Positions 44,286-56,684 are shown, numbered from the stretch's first letter. The stretch is DNA of 64,000 nucleotides from Amphiura filiformis (GCF_039555335.1 NC_092635.1:70840058-70904057), one strand, 5' to 3'. Made by a program: numbers and translations. The notes: generated by a model from the sequence alone, not told the origin.

Positions 44286-47200
44286 GATTCATGATTACGA
44301 AAACTACAAGCAAATCTTCGAAAATACCGAGGGTAGATGAGCGGCAGTCTACTGTTGACTTCATGACGGACCAGCGGGAACTCGGCACACCATCACGAAC
44401 TGTTGGCCCTGATTATTGTCGCCTGTCTACCTTCAAACCTCTTGTAATATCTACTTATAATGTCCGTACTGTAAATCAACAAGGGAAAATGCATCCGCTA
44501 TTCATGGGCTGTGCTGATGCAGGTATTGACATTGCCGGAATTCAAGAACAAAGCCCAACCGATGAACTTTGGTCAGATGATAGGAACTGGGTTTTATTAT
44601 TCAGTTCTGCTACCAAGCAAAGGCACGGAGGAGTTGGTCTGGTAATGTCCAAGCACATTCACAGATGTCTTAAGAGTGTTGAAGCTGTTTCCGAGAGGAT
44701 ACTATTTGTAACATTCCATGGCAACCCTCAGCTCAGCATCACTGTTGTATATGCACCTACTGAGTGTGCAACATCTTCTGACAAGGAGGAATTCTATTCA
44801 TCTCTATCTGACCACCTGGATGGTATGAAAAGGCACAACATCCATCTCATCCTCGGCGATTTTAATGCCAGAATAGGAACAGACAGTCATCTTTCCCATC
44901 CTTGGGTCATTGGTCCGCATTGCTACCATGATTCAACAAGTGACAATGGTGAGCGTCTGGTCAACACTTGCCAGGAGTACAATCTCAGACCGGCCCAGAT
45001 GAGATTCCCGCAACCCAGGAACCGTCTCTGGACTTGGACCCATCCAGCTGGATCAACCCATGCACAGTTAGATCACATACTAATAAACAGCAAGTGGGTA
45101 AATTCTCTCCGCAACTGTCGAGCATACAACTCAGTAGAAGTGGACTCCGATCATCGTATTGTGAGCATCCGTCTAGCTGCCAGTCTGCGAACTAGCAAAG
45201 GAAAACCTTGCAAGAGACCAAAATTCAACTGGAAGAAGTTGCAAGATCCTGATACAAAGGAGGAATTTCAGTTGGAGCTATCAAACAGATTCCAGGTCTT
45301 GAGCATGGATGACACCACACCCATCTCTGATAGGTATGAGACCTTCGAAACAGCGGTCCGTGAAGTTGCTGAGAAAGTTATTGGAAAACAAGAGCCATGC
45401 GGACTACCAAGTTGGGTATCAGATGCAACCATCAAACTTAAACTTGAAAGGGATGAGGCCAAAAAGCGGTACTCCATTTCAAAGTCTCGTCAATCTAGAG
45501 AAAGATGGAGGAACTTGAACACCAGCCTTAACAACTCGTATAAATCTGATGACCTTGCTACCCTCAATAAGCAAATGGAAGACCTGAAGCTGGCCGACGA
45601 GATGGTGAATTATACCACCACCTGGAAAATTATACACTCGCTTTCTGGGAAGAACTCAAGGAAAGGGGTGAAAGTCAAAAAGAGAGATGGATCAGCTCCA
45701 ACCAGTGACCATGAACTGCTTGAGGAATGGAAGGAATATTTTAGCTCACTCCTTAAGGTAGCTGTGTACTCTCAGATACGCATGTAGTAAAAGTGCCATA
45801 ACTTTGTAATTATTCACGCAAGACATGTAAAAGTATACATTTTTATAAAGACAAGACATCAATAAATCTCAATATAAGTACAGTTTTGGTGTAAAAACAA
45901 CAATTATGAAGAAAATCACAAAAAAGGGAATTTTTGGCAATTTTTGTTCGGTACATCATAACAAAAAAACACTCTTTCCAAAAATTTTTGTTTTGCTTTT
46001 TTCTTAGTGTTGAGGCACCATTCCAAAAACGGTTTTTTAGTTTTTTGATATTGGCCTTATTTTTGGAGATATTGACCATATAAGGCATCAAAATGAACTT
46101 TTTAAGATTCACAACCGCCTATTTGCACAAAATGATGCCTAAAATTGGAAATAGACCAAAATATAAAAAAATGAGAAAACCGTTTCTTAAGTCAATCATG
46201 TTTTTTATGATGAGCATAATTTCTTATGCTGTATTTATTGAGTTATCGTGTACCTAAATCGTCATTTTACCGAGAAAATGAACATTGAAATAAAGGCCGT
46301 TGAAGTTTAAAGTGGTCACATTTTGCACTTTGATCGAAGCTTACAGGAGAATGCGGCAGTTCTCGTTTTTCTACCTTACATTACGTGAACATCGGGTAAA
46401 TCCACAACCCCTTGAGAAGTTTGGGCGAAATCTATTCATATCTTGATGTTTAAATCGGGGGAAAGAACTTGAAAAAAATCACATTTTATCAGCTAAAACG
46501 GAGCCATTTGACCGCTAGGTTTTTGTGAAATCAGTGCTTCCGTGGTGTTTCCATAAGTTGCGCCACGCATGCAGATAAGCGTCGCGTATGCATAGCGTAT
46601 CTGTGCGTTACCAAATTGCGCGATACGCAACGCGATGCGTTGTTGCGCGCGTGTAACCTGCTGGTACAACAAAGATTTTCTTTCCTTTCAAATTTCAAAC
46701 ACGAGTGGAATAGTGAAATAAAATCCTTAAAATATTGCAGTTGGAGTTTTTAAATCTGGATTTTTTTTTTTTGTTTTTATAAAAAACATAACAAAGTACA
46801 AACATATAAAAAAACCCTCAATTTCGCGAAAGAAACAATGTCTAGAGTACACAGCCGCGTTAACAACGACAGTGGCACAGCAGCTTCAGAACTTCCTGCA
46901 CCAGCTGTTGAAGATCTTCCTATTATCACTGTGCCCCCAACTCGTGAAGAAGTAGTCAAAGCAATATCAGTCATGAAGACCAACAAGGCAGCAGGATTGG
47001 ACTGTGCTATAACTGCAGAAGCACTTCAGGGAGGAGGGGAGAGCATGATTGATATGATTCGCGAATTCTGTATGGAAGTATTCTCAACGCTGACACCGCC
47101 ACGTCAATGGGTTACGAATGTAATCATTCCTCTACCAAAGAAAGGTGACCTCTCTCTCATGACAAACTACCGTGGTATTTCGCTTATGTCCATTGCCGCA

Positions 47201-48470
47201 AAAGTGTACAACAAGATCCTTCTGAACAGGATCCGACCCCACATTGATCCTTTACTGAGAAGCAACCAGGCTGGCTTTAGATCGGGTCGCAGCTGTGCTC
47301 AGCAAATACACATTTTGAGGAGGATCATGGAAGGCTTCAAGGAGTACCAACTTCCCTTAACAGTCACTTTTGTGGACTTCAAAAAGTCTTCGACTCCATC
47401 AACAGGTCCGCCATGTTTTCAGTGCTGCGGCATTATGGAATACCAAAGGTTGTGGTCAATGCCATCCAGGTGCTCTACAAAGACTCCAATAGTGCCGTTA
47501 TGGTAGATGGCAGTATCTCAGAGCCTTTCCAAGTAACAACTGGAGTGCTTCAGGGTGATGTGTTGGCACCATTCCTGTTCATTATCCTGGTAGACTACCT
47601 TCTGATGAAATCAACTTCTGGAATTGACGCTGGAATTGTTACCTACCCACGTCGGTCAAGCAGGTATCCTTCCAAGATGCTGAATGACCTGGATTTTGCT
47701 GATGATATTGCCCTGCTGGAATCTTCCATAGACCGGGCCCAGTCACAGCTTACTAGGACTGCAACTGCAGCAGCAGATCTAGGCCTTGTCATCAGCGCAC
47801 CTAAGACAGAATATATGACTGCAAACTGTAACGCCCAACCAGCACTTGAAGTCTATGGTAGTACCATCAACCATGTCACAGACTTCAAGTATTTGGGTTC
47901 CAAGATGGGCTCTAGTGTTGGAGACCTAAAAAGAAGAAAAGCACTAGCCTGAGCAGCTTTCTGGACACTGGAACGCCTTTGGAGAAGCCCGTCCTTGCCA
48001 ATCGAAACAAAAATCAAGCTGTTTCAGACAACGTGTGTTACTGTCTTTCTGTACGGGTGCGAGTCATGGGTAATTACCAAGGACATGGAAAACAAGATCA
48101 ATGCATTTGCAACATCTTGCTACAGAGTCATGTTAAACATCAAGCGTGTGGATCGGATTCCAAATGAAACCATCTACAACCTGACCAACACCACTCCACT
48201 GGTTGCCAGAGTCAAGATTCATCAACTCAAATTTCTCGGCCATATACTGCGTCTTGAAGATGGCGAGCCTGTGAAAGAATATGCGCTTTGTATTCCACCA
48301 CATGGGAAGAGGAATCCGGGACGGCCACGCACACTGTACTTAAAGTATGTCCAGCACCTCCTGGGAGATACTGAAGGGATGCTGCAGCCAAACAAAATTG
48401 TTTCGCTTGCCCACGATCGCATTAGTTGGAGAAAGCTTGTAGTCGCCTGCTCCGCAGCCGACTGATGATG
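44286..48470 (+). mobile_element. RTE-like non-LTR retrotransposon (LINE), nearly full length, inactivated
   Basis: A single polyprotein begins at ATG 44291. Endonuclease (APE type): STYNVRT, IQEQ, LILGDFNARIG, LDHILINSKW, SDHRIVSI, in order over about residues 50-290. Reverse transcriptase: NYRGISLMS, QAGFRSGRSC, TFVDFKK, TGVLQGDVLAP, LDFADDIALLE, GLVISAPKTEYM, FKYLGSKM. The C-terminal tail ends VVACSAAD, then GATGATGAT. Breaks: a 1103-bp insertion after 45756, a one-base frameshift near 47385 just after FVDFKK, and an in-frame TGA at about 47950. Element without insertion is about 3.08 kb, normal for RTE. Flanking ATACCTTCCT (44276-44285) and ATATCTTCCT (48471-48480) are a probable target duplication with one mismatch. 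It sits in the intron of F; the same site is empty in E (about 39250). Confidence 0.9.
45757..46859. mobile_element. TTAA-flanked element inside the LINE
   Basis: TTAA is at 45753-45756 and 46860-46863. Inverted ends: GCTGTGTACTCT (45761-45772) against AGAGTACACAGC (46844-46855). No transposase motif seen. Element plus one TTAA is 1107 bases, and the LINE frame is the same on both sides. A piggyBac-like non-autonomous element is inferred. GC-rich CGCGATACGCAACGCGATGC repeats lie near 46620. Confidence 0.85.
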
Positions 48471-48630
48471 ATATCTTCCTATCCCCTCTTCCATTTCTCA
48501 GTCTTGTTTTTATATGTTTTTAAAATGAAGCTGAATTGAGAGTTTCAATGGAACCGCTTCAAGAAATGACCCACCCCTATAAGTTAGTAATTAATTAATG
48601 AAATGTTACTTCTTTTTCTTTTCAATACAG

Positions 48631-49628
48631 ACAATTCCAACACAACAGTCATGTCTGATGTCCCCCAAGCTTTAGTGACAACTTTGGTAGTTATCATGGT
48701 TTTTGTGGCCATAACTGGAACACTGGGGAATACCCTCGTCATCTTGACTGTTGTGGCTTATAAGAAACTTCGAAGTATCCATAATATCTTTATCATCAAT
48801 CTTGCTGCTGCTGACATGATCGTTACTGCTGTTATTATTCCATTCGGAATTGTTGGGGCAATAAACAAAGGATCATTTGTCACCAAGCACGATGCACTGT
48901 GTGAGACTATGGCAGTTTTAGTTAATGTTAGCTGTATTACATCAATGACTTCAATCGCCAACATATCCCTAGATCGGTACATTTGTATTTGTCACAAGAG
49001 CATATACCCCAAGATCTACAATAAGTTAACTGTTCCATTTATGGTTATGGGTATGTGGGTATACTCATTCGTTGTTGATTTACCGAATTTTGACTTTGTT
49101 GGTTGGGGAGAGCACGACTTTAATCTAAAAACAAATATATGTTCATTTTCTGCAACGAAGGCAGCAGAATCGGGATATATATGGTTCATATTTGCATTTT
49201 CGTGGGGAATATCGTTCGTCATGATATCTTTTTGTTATTCACGTTTATATTTGTTTGTTCATTGCAGCCGGAAAGCTATTACCCCCAATACCACAGTGAC
49301 AGGAAACCCCACAACAGGAATCAAATCGGCAGACAAACGCCTACTGAAAGTTTTCGGTATCATCATTATTTTGTTCGTTATCATGTGGGCTCCGTTTTGT
49401 CTGCTCAGCATACTTGATACCTATGTCGAAGCACCTTCCTGGCTGCATTTCGTATCACTTCATCTTTGTCTTTCAAACAGCTCTATCAATTCCCTGGTGT
49501 ACGCATTTAATAAAGACTTTCGCAAAGGTTACATATTTGTTATAAAGAAACTTACTTGCAAGAATGATACCCAAGAACACGAAGAAGGAAGCACAGGAGT
49601 TAATATAAGTATCGTAAATACTGAATAA
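48631..49628 (+). CDS. Melatonin-receptor-like class A GPCR (paralogue F), main exon
   Basis: Acceptor TCTTTTCAATACAG ends at 48630; with exon 1 at 43714 the product is 344 residues. Without it, only the ATG at 48651 (MSDV, 325 residues) is available. Nearly identical to E through TM7. Notable differences: INKGSFVTKHDAL in loop 1, an FVHCSRKAI third loop (Cys in place of the Arg-Arg pair), SINSLVY in TM7 (Ser in the NPxxY proline place, Ala in E), and FVSLHLCLSN before TM7. DRYICICHKSIYPKIYN, MWAP and NKDFRKGY are conserved. Intact frame. The 3' flank shows the original sequence into which E later acquired a 587-bp element. Confidence 0.87.
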
Positions 49629-50052
49629 TATCACAGGGATGTGAAAAGTATTTTACTCTAAAGCACCTGTAGCATACTGCAATATATTCCGACATATTGT
49701 CACTAAATGTCAACACAATCAACATTCTTATTCATTTAGTGCGTCTTGTAAAGAAAGCACGCAATTTGATCGCTTTTCTGGTGTATAGTATCACACAATA
49801 GTGGATATAGTGATATTAGTCAGGGCGCGCGCCACGACGCAACGGCTTGTTGCTCCTCAATGATCGCGCGATATTGCTTCGCGTAATACACGTGCGAGAG
49901 CTAAGAACGCGGTTTGGCGGCTTAGATGTTTTTGATGGTTGCGTTCATTTAATTAGAACAATTTAAAACAGGATGTCTTCGCAAAAGTAACTTTTTTTTT
50001 TCTAAAAAAAAAGTTTTCCTCACAAAAATTAAATTTAAACTGAATAAGAAGA
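49629..50052. other. 3' flank of receptor F
   Basis: Matches the 3' flank of E (TATTCCGACATATTGT, AAATGTCAAC), confirming a common duplication. No further gene. Confidence 0.45.
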
Positions 50053-50180
50053 AGAATAAAATATAGGATTTTATATTTTGCCTATCCAATATCGTGTCAT
50101 AATGGATGGGCTGGCCAATATTTTTTTATCGTAGTAACACCATATTGGATAGGCAAAAGACAAAATCCTATCTTTTATTC
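50053..50180. repeat. Foldback with GCCTATCCAATAT arms
   Basis: GAATAAAATATAGGATTTTA ... GCCTATCCAATAT pairs with ATATTGGATAGGC ... TCCTATCTTTTATTC, arms of about 40 bases. A small MITE or hairpin. It interrupts sequence shared with the E flank (GATCCCTAGATGAGC at 41136 and 50193). Confidence 0.65.
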
Positions 50181-50335
50181 TCTAATTTGATCCCTAGATG
50201 AGCTTTTTTCTTCTTCATATTCCCCTCATATTGAAGATTATTTTCACCAATTCAAAGGTCGACAGACGCAGCTCATTAGTTTAGTATTTATATAGATGTA
50301 GCTATTTATGCCGTAAACAGCCTCAAAGCGCTTGT

Positions 50336-50568
50336 ACCTGAGCGCAAGAAGACCGTAAGTCCAATTGGCCTCTCATCATGTATACACTCAAGTTGCGTAT
50401 AGTTTCGTATAGTTTGTTCAGGGGCCAAAACAAATCTTTCACAACCTTTCATGATGTTTTCACCCTGGAACAAGTATTAAACATTATAAAACCCTAAGAA
50501 ACTATACGTAACTTTAGTGTATACATGTTGAGGGGCCAAGTGGACTTATGGTCTTCTTGCGCTCAGGT
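50336..50568. mobile_element. MITE with ACCTGAGCGCAAGAAGACC ends
   Basis: ACCTGAGCGCAAGAAGACCG at the left pairs with GGTCTTCTTGCGCTCAGGT at the right, and arms continue through TGTATACACTCAAGTT / AACTTTAGTGTATACATG for about 70 bases. Confidence 0.7.
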
Positions 50569-51168
50569 CTATACATGTAGGTGTTTACTGTCTCATTCGG
50601 TTTGTGAATTTTCTCAAGTATCGGTTAGTATCCTATGTATATAGACGTACTAATGAGCAGTGTATAGCTATTTTGATAAATCTACTTATAGATATACACG
50701 CAGTTAACAAAAATATTATTAAATATCTGTTCACCTTGACAAATACGGGAGATAACAGACACAGTACGGTGAATATGCCACGTGATTTCACACCACCAAA
50801 TAGTAGTATATGGTTTTGCGCCCTTAAATTTCGATTCTTAGAAAAAAGTAAAGAATAAAATGAGCAGAAATTTGCATACGACGTATACGACCCACTTTTG
50901 AAGACTGTGAATAAGCAACACCGGAAACCACTCAAACCAGTCTCCTGGGAAAAGTGTATCAGATGACCATGTCAGTCATACCTGGTGAAGTCCTCCGATG
51001 CGAAGGACAAAATATTGTAGTGAGGTTTGTCAAGCATATGTCATTTCGTTTAGTTTGCCAACTTTATGCTCATTTTGTTAGAGCTGGTCATAGTGAGTTC
51101 TGAACCCTCAATGTATTTACTTTCTCTTTGCAATTCCAATAATATCCAATGATTGCATTTTAGTACAA
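50569..51168. other. Non-coding, E/F-flank homology
   Basis: 50690-50800 matches 41310-41450 downstream of E (AAATATCTGTTCACCTTGAC, GATAACAGACACAGTACGGT). No gene is seen. Confidence 0.4.
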
Positions 51169-51172
51169 ATAT

Positions 51173-52260
51173 TGTTACGAGTCGTACTTCGACTCAAGGC
51201 CAAAATCACCTTTTACCCGAACTCACACGAATGCACAACACAAATGCACTGTTTGATTAAGCTAACATAATCTAAGTCTTTAATTGAAAACAAAGTATGC
51301 TTGGTACATATAACAACAATTACAATAAAATCACACAATGACAGTTTTATTCTATTGGTACTTAACCAGCGGTCTTCTTGTTGGTGATTCTAGAGTTCTT
51401 GCAATGTTCTGGACGACTGATGTAATATATCCTTATTCACTTGTCCTGCGAAAATCAGCGAAGTCCATAGTACACTTGCATTTATAAATCCTTGCGTATA
51501 AAATCCTCATACGAAAATGATGCTGCTTTCTTCTATTGCTTATCTTCTTGTGCTGCTCTCTCCGCAATATATCTCTTTGTGCTGCTTTCTCCAAAATGGT
51601 GTTTCTTTCACCAATCACTCTTTTTCCAGGGAACAGGTTTCTTTAACACAGCTCCGCTATTTTTGACAGATGCGTGGCCTTCACAAACTCAGCAAACTCC
51701 AGCAATTTGACAGAAGAACTTTTAATCCTTTTATGAGGAAGAGCACTTTTGTGTGCTCGCTGTCTTCTTCGTTGCTGTATTAAATTTAGCTCAATTATTG
51801 GCTATATAAACTGGTTAAAATGTACTTCTTTTTGAAGCACGAAGACCATCACACACATGTGGAGTTTTCAATCTCCCATGACATTCTGTAAAGTCCCAAC
51901 AAAACCTCCAGCTTTTTTATATCAGTACTCATGCAAAAACCCATCATCTATTAATAAACCATTACTTCAATCACATTTTCACAACATTGCTGCAATCTTG
52001 GGATTTCCCAAGATTAATTATACACATTCACATTACATCACTTCCTGGGGGTTTTCCTGATGGTGCAATAATGAACTGGGGCTTTCCAAGTTCCAAACAT
52101 AGCTCTGACTTTGTTTACAATAATTTTGGGGGAATTCCAAAACGACTTTCCACATCATTATCTTGCACGTACAAGGGGTTTTCCCATCTCATGACATACT
52201 TTCAGCTTGTAAACAAAGTTAAATAATCAAATTAAATTAAATTACTCAGGACACATCACA
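51173..52260 (-). mobile_element. Probable solo LTR of a Gypsy-type retrotransposon
   Basis: The 1088 bases begin TGTTACGAGTCGTACTTCGA and end ACACATCACA (TG...CA on either strand), flanked by ATAT on both sides (51169-51172, 52261-52264). Read on the minus strand it has TATATAG near 51800, then AATAAA near 51350, and ends ACTCGTAACA, the usual LTR order. No gag-pol frame or second LTR is present. The 4-bp AT-rich duplication carries little information, so this is a moderate call. Confidence 0.5.
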
Positions 52261-52449
52261 ATATTCAATATTATAAATATTCAAATTCATTCCAAGAGCA
52301 ATTCAAATAAGCAATTCTTGCACAAATTGCTGGTGCTGATCTGACCGTTGCTTATACTGTGCACATTACAAATACGAGAAAAAAAAGGAAGCTTCACAAG
52401 CAGAGAGATATGAGGCGTTTACCTTTAGAAAATATTATGAATTGTTATT

Positions 52450-55120
52450 ATACATCTGAAATCATATCCAATTCAGAGTACATCTTACGACCTCAGCAAG
52501 ATAAAAAATTTTGACCATGGCCAATCCTACTAAATAAATATCTGATATTGCACTTAATTACTTCTGAGCGAAAAACATTCAAAATATCGTCATGACATTA
52601 TTAAAATAACGTCTAATAACGTCTAATTCAATAACGTCTTCAACATTCTGGTATTTTGTTAAAATGTAAAGCAGCATTGCGAAATAAGTAATGTAAGCAA
52701 AACAGTAAGTAAGAAATCACTTCTTACAAAAATTAAAAAATCGTGTTTTGTGTGTGTACTTTTTTTTTAAATGTAAGATGTCTTTTCTTAGCAAATGAAA
52801 ATCGACATTTGTAAATGTAAGAGGCAATTGCAATTTCTTGCCAAATGTAAAATGTAAAAAATAATTTCTTACAAAATCAAAGTCACATTTTGAAAGTGAA
52901 ATTGGAGGTAAATTCTTACAAATATAGTATTACGAGACCGATTTGTGGGAGGCGTACTGTAAGAACGTTTGTGACGATACAATGAATATTAGTTTTTTTG
53001 AACATTATTAGTGGTAGTATTAGAGAAACTGTACCCATGAAAACCATTCGCTGGCGAAGTGATGTAATAATCGGATTAACTACCATAGCAATATAGGGTA
53101 AAACTATTTTTGAATATACCGCATTTCACTAGTACGTTCACGCGGTACCTCTGCATTGAACCATATCATGCTGATCACTCGCTCCTATAACATTAGTATC
53201 TTTGAAAAGAACGGTATTTTATTCAATCTATGATTGCAGACATGCACAGGTGATGAGTGCAACCTGCTTTTAGTGAAAAGCATTGTGCATTTTTTAGTGG
53301 AAACATGAGAATTTCCACACACGTTGTACAAGGTGGATTTGAAGATGTGGAGCCATTTTGGATTTGACCCCTGGTGACCGTTAGAGGTCACGAAAGGTCA
53401 TACAGGGGTAGAAAATTAAAAAATACTCCGTCGACGCTTAATCTTGTTGATGGATATATACTAGTCTGATCACAAGGATAAAAAAAATGTTTAGTTTGCG
53501 TTATCTACGACCTTTATGGAGTTTTCGGACAAAAACCTCATTTTCGGGTAAAATTGTACGTTTTTTTGTTATACAGGGTTAAAACATTTTCAGATTTTGA
53601 CATATACGATGTCAAATTGTGCGTCTTGACAAAAGAATCAAGAAATGGTACAAATCTCAGTATTGTCAGTTAAATAAGTAAAACATGAATAATTGAATTA
53701 ATTAATAAAATAATTAATGTCATCCGAGGTCAAATGTTATCAGGCACAGGTCAACCGAGGTCAAAGGTCATATGAGGCCAACGGGATAGGCTTAACTCGA
53801 TCCACCAGTTTGCGGTGCAATAACCGCTCTCTTGTTTTATCAAATTTTATTAATTGTGAAAACAAGACAAATTTCAACTTTATGCTAGATATTGACATTT
53901 TGGTATAGCATAATATCAAAAATAATATTTGGAATGAATATTATTTTTTTACACTAATGAGGAAATGAACTACAGATGGAGAATACTTTCGATCCAAAAA
54001 AAAAGCTGAATATTCTGGTACAAAGTACTTGCTCTATAAAAATGTCAACCAATTGTGTATGAGATTCTTCCACTTTTTAATCATGCCAATTTCCTCAATT
54101 CTGGCCGTGCCCTTTGTTTGATTCTGCATCAGAATTTGTTGAAAAGAAAGGTTCGGCTTTTGTGATTGAGGTTGCGTGTCAATCTAAAACATTTTCATAT
54201 TATTTCTTTTTCTTATATTTTCCTCTTTATCGGTTAAAATTTGCCATGACAACGTGTAGACCATAACGTTGAGGTATAGGTCTAATTGATAGATTGAAAA
54301 TAAGAATACAAACGTAGTCACAGAATGTATATCTTACATCTGACATTTAAACCCGGGGGATATAAAACAGATTGAACGATATGTTGATGTTCAACGATGT
54401 TTTATATGTGATGTCAATAAAACATCGTTGAAAATCTCCATGTCGTCCCATCTACTTTATATTTTTTTAAATTTTATTTACTTTTATGTAAATCAGGGGA
54501 AGTTTTTGATTTTGGACTGGGCTGTGATTTCCGACTCCAAAATCGTACCCCAACTATATAGCAATTTGATCGAAAAAGACACTCAAATAATATAAATTGT
54601 CTGGACATTAATAAAATGTTTACCAACGTTGGGAACATTTTGCTCTGATTTTCCCAGAAATTTGCTGTCAAATTCAGGAAATTGATCGCAAAATTGGCTA
54701 AACAGTGAACAATTAGCACCTTTTCGATATTTTTATTGAGAAAAACTTAAACTTAACCACCCCTTCTCTAAACATTCTTTAAAAAAATTATACCCCGTAT
54801 TTAAACCTAAGATCTTGAAAATACACCCGAAGCTGACGCACATCTCCATACCCGCCTTTCCACTAAGAAACACCCACCGGGCACCCAATTACTATAACCA
54901 GAGCCACTCACGTTATACATGTAATAATATAAATCACAGCATATAATAGATAAAGACATAGTTCGCGCACTTCGTATAACCGTAAGCATCAAATTTTTGC
55001 AAGAAATCCATTGACAAGATGGGGAATATCAATGTTAGAGGTGAGTAAGATATAATCTGTTTCCAAAAACGGGTGATTTTTTTATGTGCAACTAACCAAT
55101 GATGATTTAATTTAATTGTA
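52450..55120. repeat. Segmental duplication, copy 2 (carries exon 1 of pseudogene G)
   Basis: Collinear with 33600-37200, without its three insertions. It includes the hairpin TTCAACGATGTTTTA / TAAAACATCGTTGAA (about 54395-54435; counterpart 36518-36575) and the promoter/exon 1 block ending GGTGAGTAAGAT. Confidence 0.85.
55019..55040 (+). pseudogene. Exon 1 of pseudogene G (or orphan duplicate exon)
   Basis: Encodes MGNINVR with donor AGAG|GTGAGTAAG at 55041. It would join the acceptor at 56842 in phase 1 (G+CT, Ala). Because the segment was copied from the E neighbourhood while exon 2 of G is divergent, it may instead be an orphan first exon that landed upstream. Confidence 0.5.
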
Positions 55121-55475
55121 ACCAGGTTCAAAACTACATAAAAGTACAATGCAATGAGGTATGTCGGTTTTCCTATATCCTGACTTGAAAGTAAATTATT
55201 AAAGCAAACTTCTGACGGAATATTCTAAAAGATTTTCAGAATTTTAGTGTTTGGAAAAGTTTAAAGCCCCACAAAATGAGAAATTCATTTATTCATGTAG
55301 CTGCATGTAAATAACAATAAAATAATTATGAAATTATGAAATTGACTTTTTAGCATTCCATTTAGAACACATTTATCATATATGAATATCCACTCGTACA
55401 TTTATCATTGTTTGCAGACGAAAATTGACGAAATTGGAGAAAAGTTTGAAATAAAATTAAAGACTTTTTGTATTT

Positions 55476-55755
55476 ATGGGTAATTACCAAGGACATGGAA
55501 AACAAGATCAACGCATTTGCAACATCTTGCTACAGAGTCATGCTAAACATCAAGCGTGTGGATCGGATTCCAAATGAAACCATCTACAACCTGACCAACA
55601 CCACTCCAAATTTCTCGGCCATATACTGCGTTTTGAAGATGGCGAGCCCGTGAAAGAATATGCGCTTTATATTCCACCACATGGGAAGAGGAAACCGGGA
55701 CGGCCACGCACACTGTACTTTCAGTATGTCCAGCACCTCCTGGGAGATACTGAAG
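55476..55755 (+). mobile_element. LINE fragment, truncated at both ends
   Basis: Matches the LINE 3' part starting at ATGGGTAATTACCAAGGACA, the same point as the copy at 21802. It has an internal deletion after ACCACTCCA (about 30 bases) and stops in GGGAGATACTGAAG, before the usual 3' end. No GATGAT tail and no target duplication seen. Confidence 0.85.
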
Positions 55756-56169
55756 TGATCAAACGCCAGTAGAAATAATGTAAAACGCTGAAGTTTGTTC
55801 GGCTTATGCGAAAATTATTCGGTTTTTGTTACTGCGCGCGTCACGTCAATAAAGTCTCCCAAGTCAAGCTCGCGTAAATTCACATAAGCTTGAGCATCAG
55901 CGGTAACTTCACCCTGATGTGGCAGAGACGTCAACGCATCTATGCGGCGTCTTTAAGCGGGTGTGCGTGTACACCAGCGCTGTTAGCGAGCGCTGTTAGC
56001 GAGCGCTAGCGATTTAAGGCTGCGCCAATGCGCACTGGCGTCACTGCCACATCAGAGGAAACACGGTATAAATAGAAGTTGCCATGAAATCAACTGGTTG
56101 TGATTTGCCGCTACGGCATGCTAGCGACTTGTGATCGATAATCGGCAATCGCTTCGTTGTTCAATATGA
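55756..56169. other. GC-richer block with short inverted repeats
   Basis: CTGATGTGGCAG (about 55915) pairs with CTGCCACATCAG (about 56044), and GCGAGCGCT is repeated tandemly between them. Possibly a small foldback element. No gene. Confidence 0.4.
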
Positions 56170-56640
56170 TTATACAGACTTGACGTTTAGTATGGAATCT
56201 GCATAAACCGCACGGGCTAAATATTAATTCGGGGTGTGTCGGGAGATGGTGTTAAATAATTGTTTGATAGAATGTGCTTTCCATAAGTTTATATATGTTG
56301 CTGATAATGTAGCAAATTTGCCTAAAATGACGGATTTAGGAAGGCTGAATTTGTGCTTTGTGGGGGACACAATTTCGGACTTTATGCATCATTGTTGTTT
56401 TGTTATTATCAAATTTATTGGGGTTTTTGAGGTGATATTTATAAACTACATCAACGATTAGCATTCACCACAGCTGAGATACACTTGCAATGTACCAATT
56501 TTTTAAACATGGGAGGAGCCTAAAATATGGCTCTTAAAAGTAGTATGTACGCAGAAAGTTTGAATGGCCCCATGGGGTCAAATGTTATAAACTTACGGCA
56601 TAAAAAACAACTGCGCGGATTCCTGGTTGTCCAATGAAGT
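56170..56640. mobile_element. Partial copy of the 24764-25664 MITE
   Basis: Starts TACAGACTTGACGTTTAGTA and continues through GTGTGTCGGGAGATGGTG; homology ends near the AACTGCGCGGATTCCTGG segment. The right half is missing. Confidence 0.7.
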
Positions 56641-56684
56641 CACGCTGCTTCTTTGGATTTGGATTTCTCTTTAATTTTTTAAAA

